This document shows positions 5,931-6,404 of a DNA stretch of 6,404 nt, piece by piece. Position 1 is the first letter of the stretch; each line of letters starts with the position of its first letter. The position numbers were made by a program, and so were the translations under genes. Below the pieces are notes generated by a model, which was not told where the DNA came from, did not search any database, and saw only the letters and a list, made by a program, of their open reading frames with translations. Source of the stretch: Leptospirillum sp. (GTDB taxonomy: Bacteria; Nitrospirota; Leptospirillia; Leptospirillales; Leptospirillaceae); contig DAHWKF010000139.1 of the NCBI GenBank assembly GCA_027343785.1, positions 1 through 6,404 of the forward strand, given 5' to 3'.

Positions 5931-6181
5931 CAGAACAAGGCCTCAATATCCTGTGCGAAAGCTTTCGTGCGGGGCCTGATGACGACCTCAAGACCGAGCG
6001 CAGCCATGACGTCTAGCAATGTGCCGAGTCGGGTATGAGGCTCTCCTGATTCCATCTTCGAAATGGTGGCCTGACGAAGACTTGTCTTTAATCCCAACTC
6101 ATGCTGGGTTAACCTGGACTGACAGCGGTGGCGCTGGATGATCGCCCCGATCTGTTTGGCTGAACGCGCAATGTGTTCCAT
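5930..6181 (-). CDS. hipB: HipB-type antitoxin and transcription repressor (83 aa)
   Basis: This is a Cro/CI-type helix-turn-helix protein, the antitoxin partner of HipA and the autorepressor of the locus. The HTH spans about residues 8-63: LTQHELGLKT gives the first helix of the motif and RQATISKMESG (36-46) the recognition helix, a classic HTH_3 pattern. The C-terminus (VVIRPRTKAFAQDIEALF) matches the short strand-forming end used for dimerisation in this group. An ATG at 6196 is in frame, but the ATG at 6181 is preferred: AGAGGTG sits 5 bases before it, whereas nothing like a ribosome binding site precedes 6196. The length equals that of typical HipB. The gene is intact while its toxin partner is broken, so it is now an orphan regulator. 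A palindromic operator lies about 46 bases upstream. Confidence 0.9.
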   Translation of the reverse strand: MEHIARSAKQIGAIIQRHRCQSRLTQHELGLKTSLRQATISKMESGEPHTRLGTLLDVMAALGLEVVIRPRTKAFAQDIEALF

Positions 6182-6220
6182 CGCTGCACCTCTCATTTTT
6201 ATACGAGTTACCGAATTGCA

Positions 6221-6298
6221 TCAGTATATACGCTGCCGCGTATAAATGCGTATGTTCGGAAGTATTGCCTGAAAGTCTCTGCTTTCTGAGTCGTCCAT
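6221..6298 (-). CDS. Possible 25-aa leader reading frame upstream of hipB
   Basis: An ATG at 6298 is preceded on the minus strand by AGGGAG with 8 bases of spacing and opens a 25-residue frame, MDDSESRDF at the start, that ends with TGA inside the hipB operator. No family is recognised and the frame is short enough to be chance. If translated, it would be upstream of and independent from the operator-linked promoter. Confidence 0.15.
   Translation of the reverse strand: MDDSESRDFQAILPNIRIYTRQRIY
6223..6244 (-). promoter_or_regulatory. HipB operator palindrome with overlapping -10 box
   Basis: TATACGC (6227-6233) and GCGTATA (6238-6244) form a perfect 7-bp palindrome with a 4-bp centre. Written as TATAC-N8-GTATA it has the same arm length and spacing as the E. 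coli HipB operator (TATCC-N8-GGATA, from established knowledge). A further half-site GCGTAT lies at 6248-6253 and another TATAC at 6200-6204. On the minus strand TATACT (6228-6223) is a good -10 box overlapping the palindrome, so bound HipB would block it; no strong -35 box is seen. Confidence 0.65.
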
Positions 6299-6374
6299 CA
6301 CCGTCACTCCCTGTGTTTTAAACAAAAGAGATGAAAACAGCGTTCCAAAACGGAGAGGCGCTGGTTCCAGTTTG

Positions 6375-6404
6375 AAGGAGGTCTTTGAAAATCAGATTTT
6401 GGAA
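6375..6404 (+). promoter_or_regulatory. Strong Shine-Dalgarno-like sequence at the right edge
   Basis: AAGGAGGT (6375-6382) is a perfect anti-16S match on the plus strand. A TTG at 6385 follows with short spacing and keeps an open frame (reading MKIRFW if it initiates) to the window edge. A gene running rightwards, divergent from hipBA, may begin here, but the window ends too soon to tell. Confidence 0.2.

Noticed and set aside
1..6404. CRISPR array, tRNA or rRNA gene
   Set aside because: No regularly spaced repeats and no recognisable tRNA or rRNA sequence were seen on either strand.

Overview
The window is GC-rich chromosomal DNA from a Gram-negative (diderm) bacterium: it encodes a lipoprotein with a lipobox and a small outer-membrane beta-barrel that ends in phenylalanine. 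Gene style and the mix of families would suit an environmental or acidophilic chemolithotroph such as a Leptospirillum-like Nitrospirota. That is an impression from the proteins, not a demonstrated assignment, and no rRNA, tRNA or marker gene is present to fix it.

Layout from left to right. 1-315: the 3' end of an IS630-family transposase with a probable terminator. 470-1237 (-) and 1490-2074 (+): a divergent pair, an unassigned lipoprotein and a small outer-membrane beta-barrel, separated by a 252-bp region rich in inverted and direct repeats. 2096-3358 (-): a 12-TM major facilitator transporter, convergent with the barrel gene. 3359-3841: a 483-bp divergent intergenic region with a strong bulged hairpin in the leader of the next gene. 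3842-4531 (+): a flavin/NAD(P) oxidoreductase of the ferredoxin-NADP reductase superfamily, starting at TTG with a near-ideal ribosome binding site. 4708-5043 (+): a small two-TM protein that looks like the nitrate/nitrite transporter NrtS. 5075-6181 (-): a decayed hipBA toxin-antitoxin locus, with intact HipB antitoxin, a HipA kinase broken by a one-base deletion and missing its C-terminal half, and a palindromic operator laid out like the E. coli HipB operator.

The two ends carry mobile or accessory material (transposase, broken toxin-antitoxin) around a core of envelope, transport and redox genes. There is no obvious single pathway. The only functional link I would propose is between the flavin reductase and the NrtS-like protein, which lie in tandem and could belong to nitrogen-oxide uptake and reduction; this is inference from position only. 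The most interesting items are the NrtS-like gene, the orphaned but apparently functional HipB with its operator, and the structured intergenic regions. I found no convincing new multi-gene system, CRISPR array or RNA gene.
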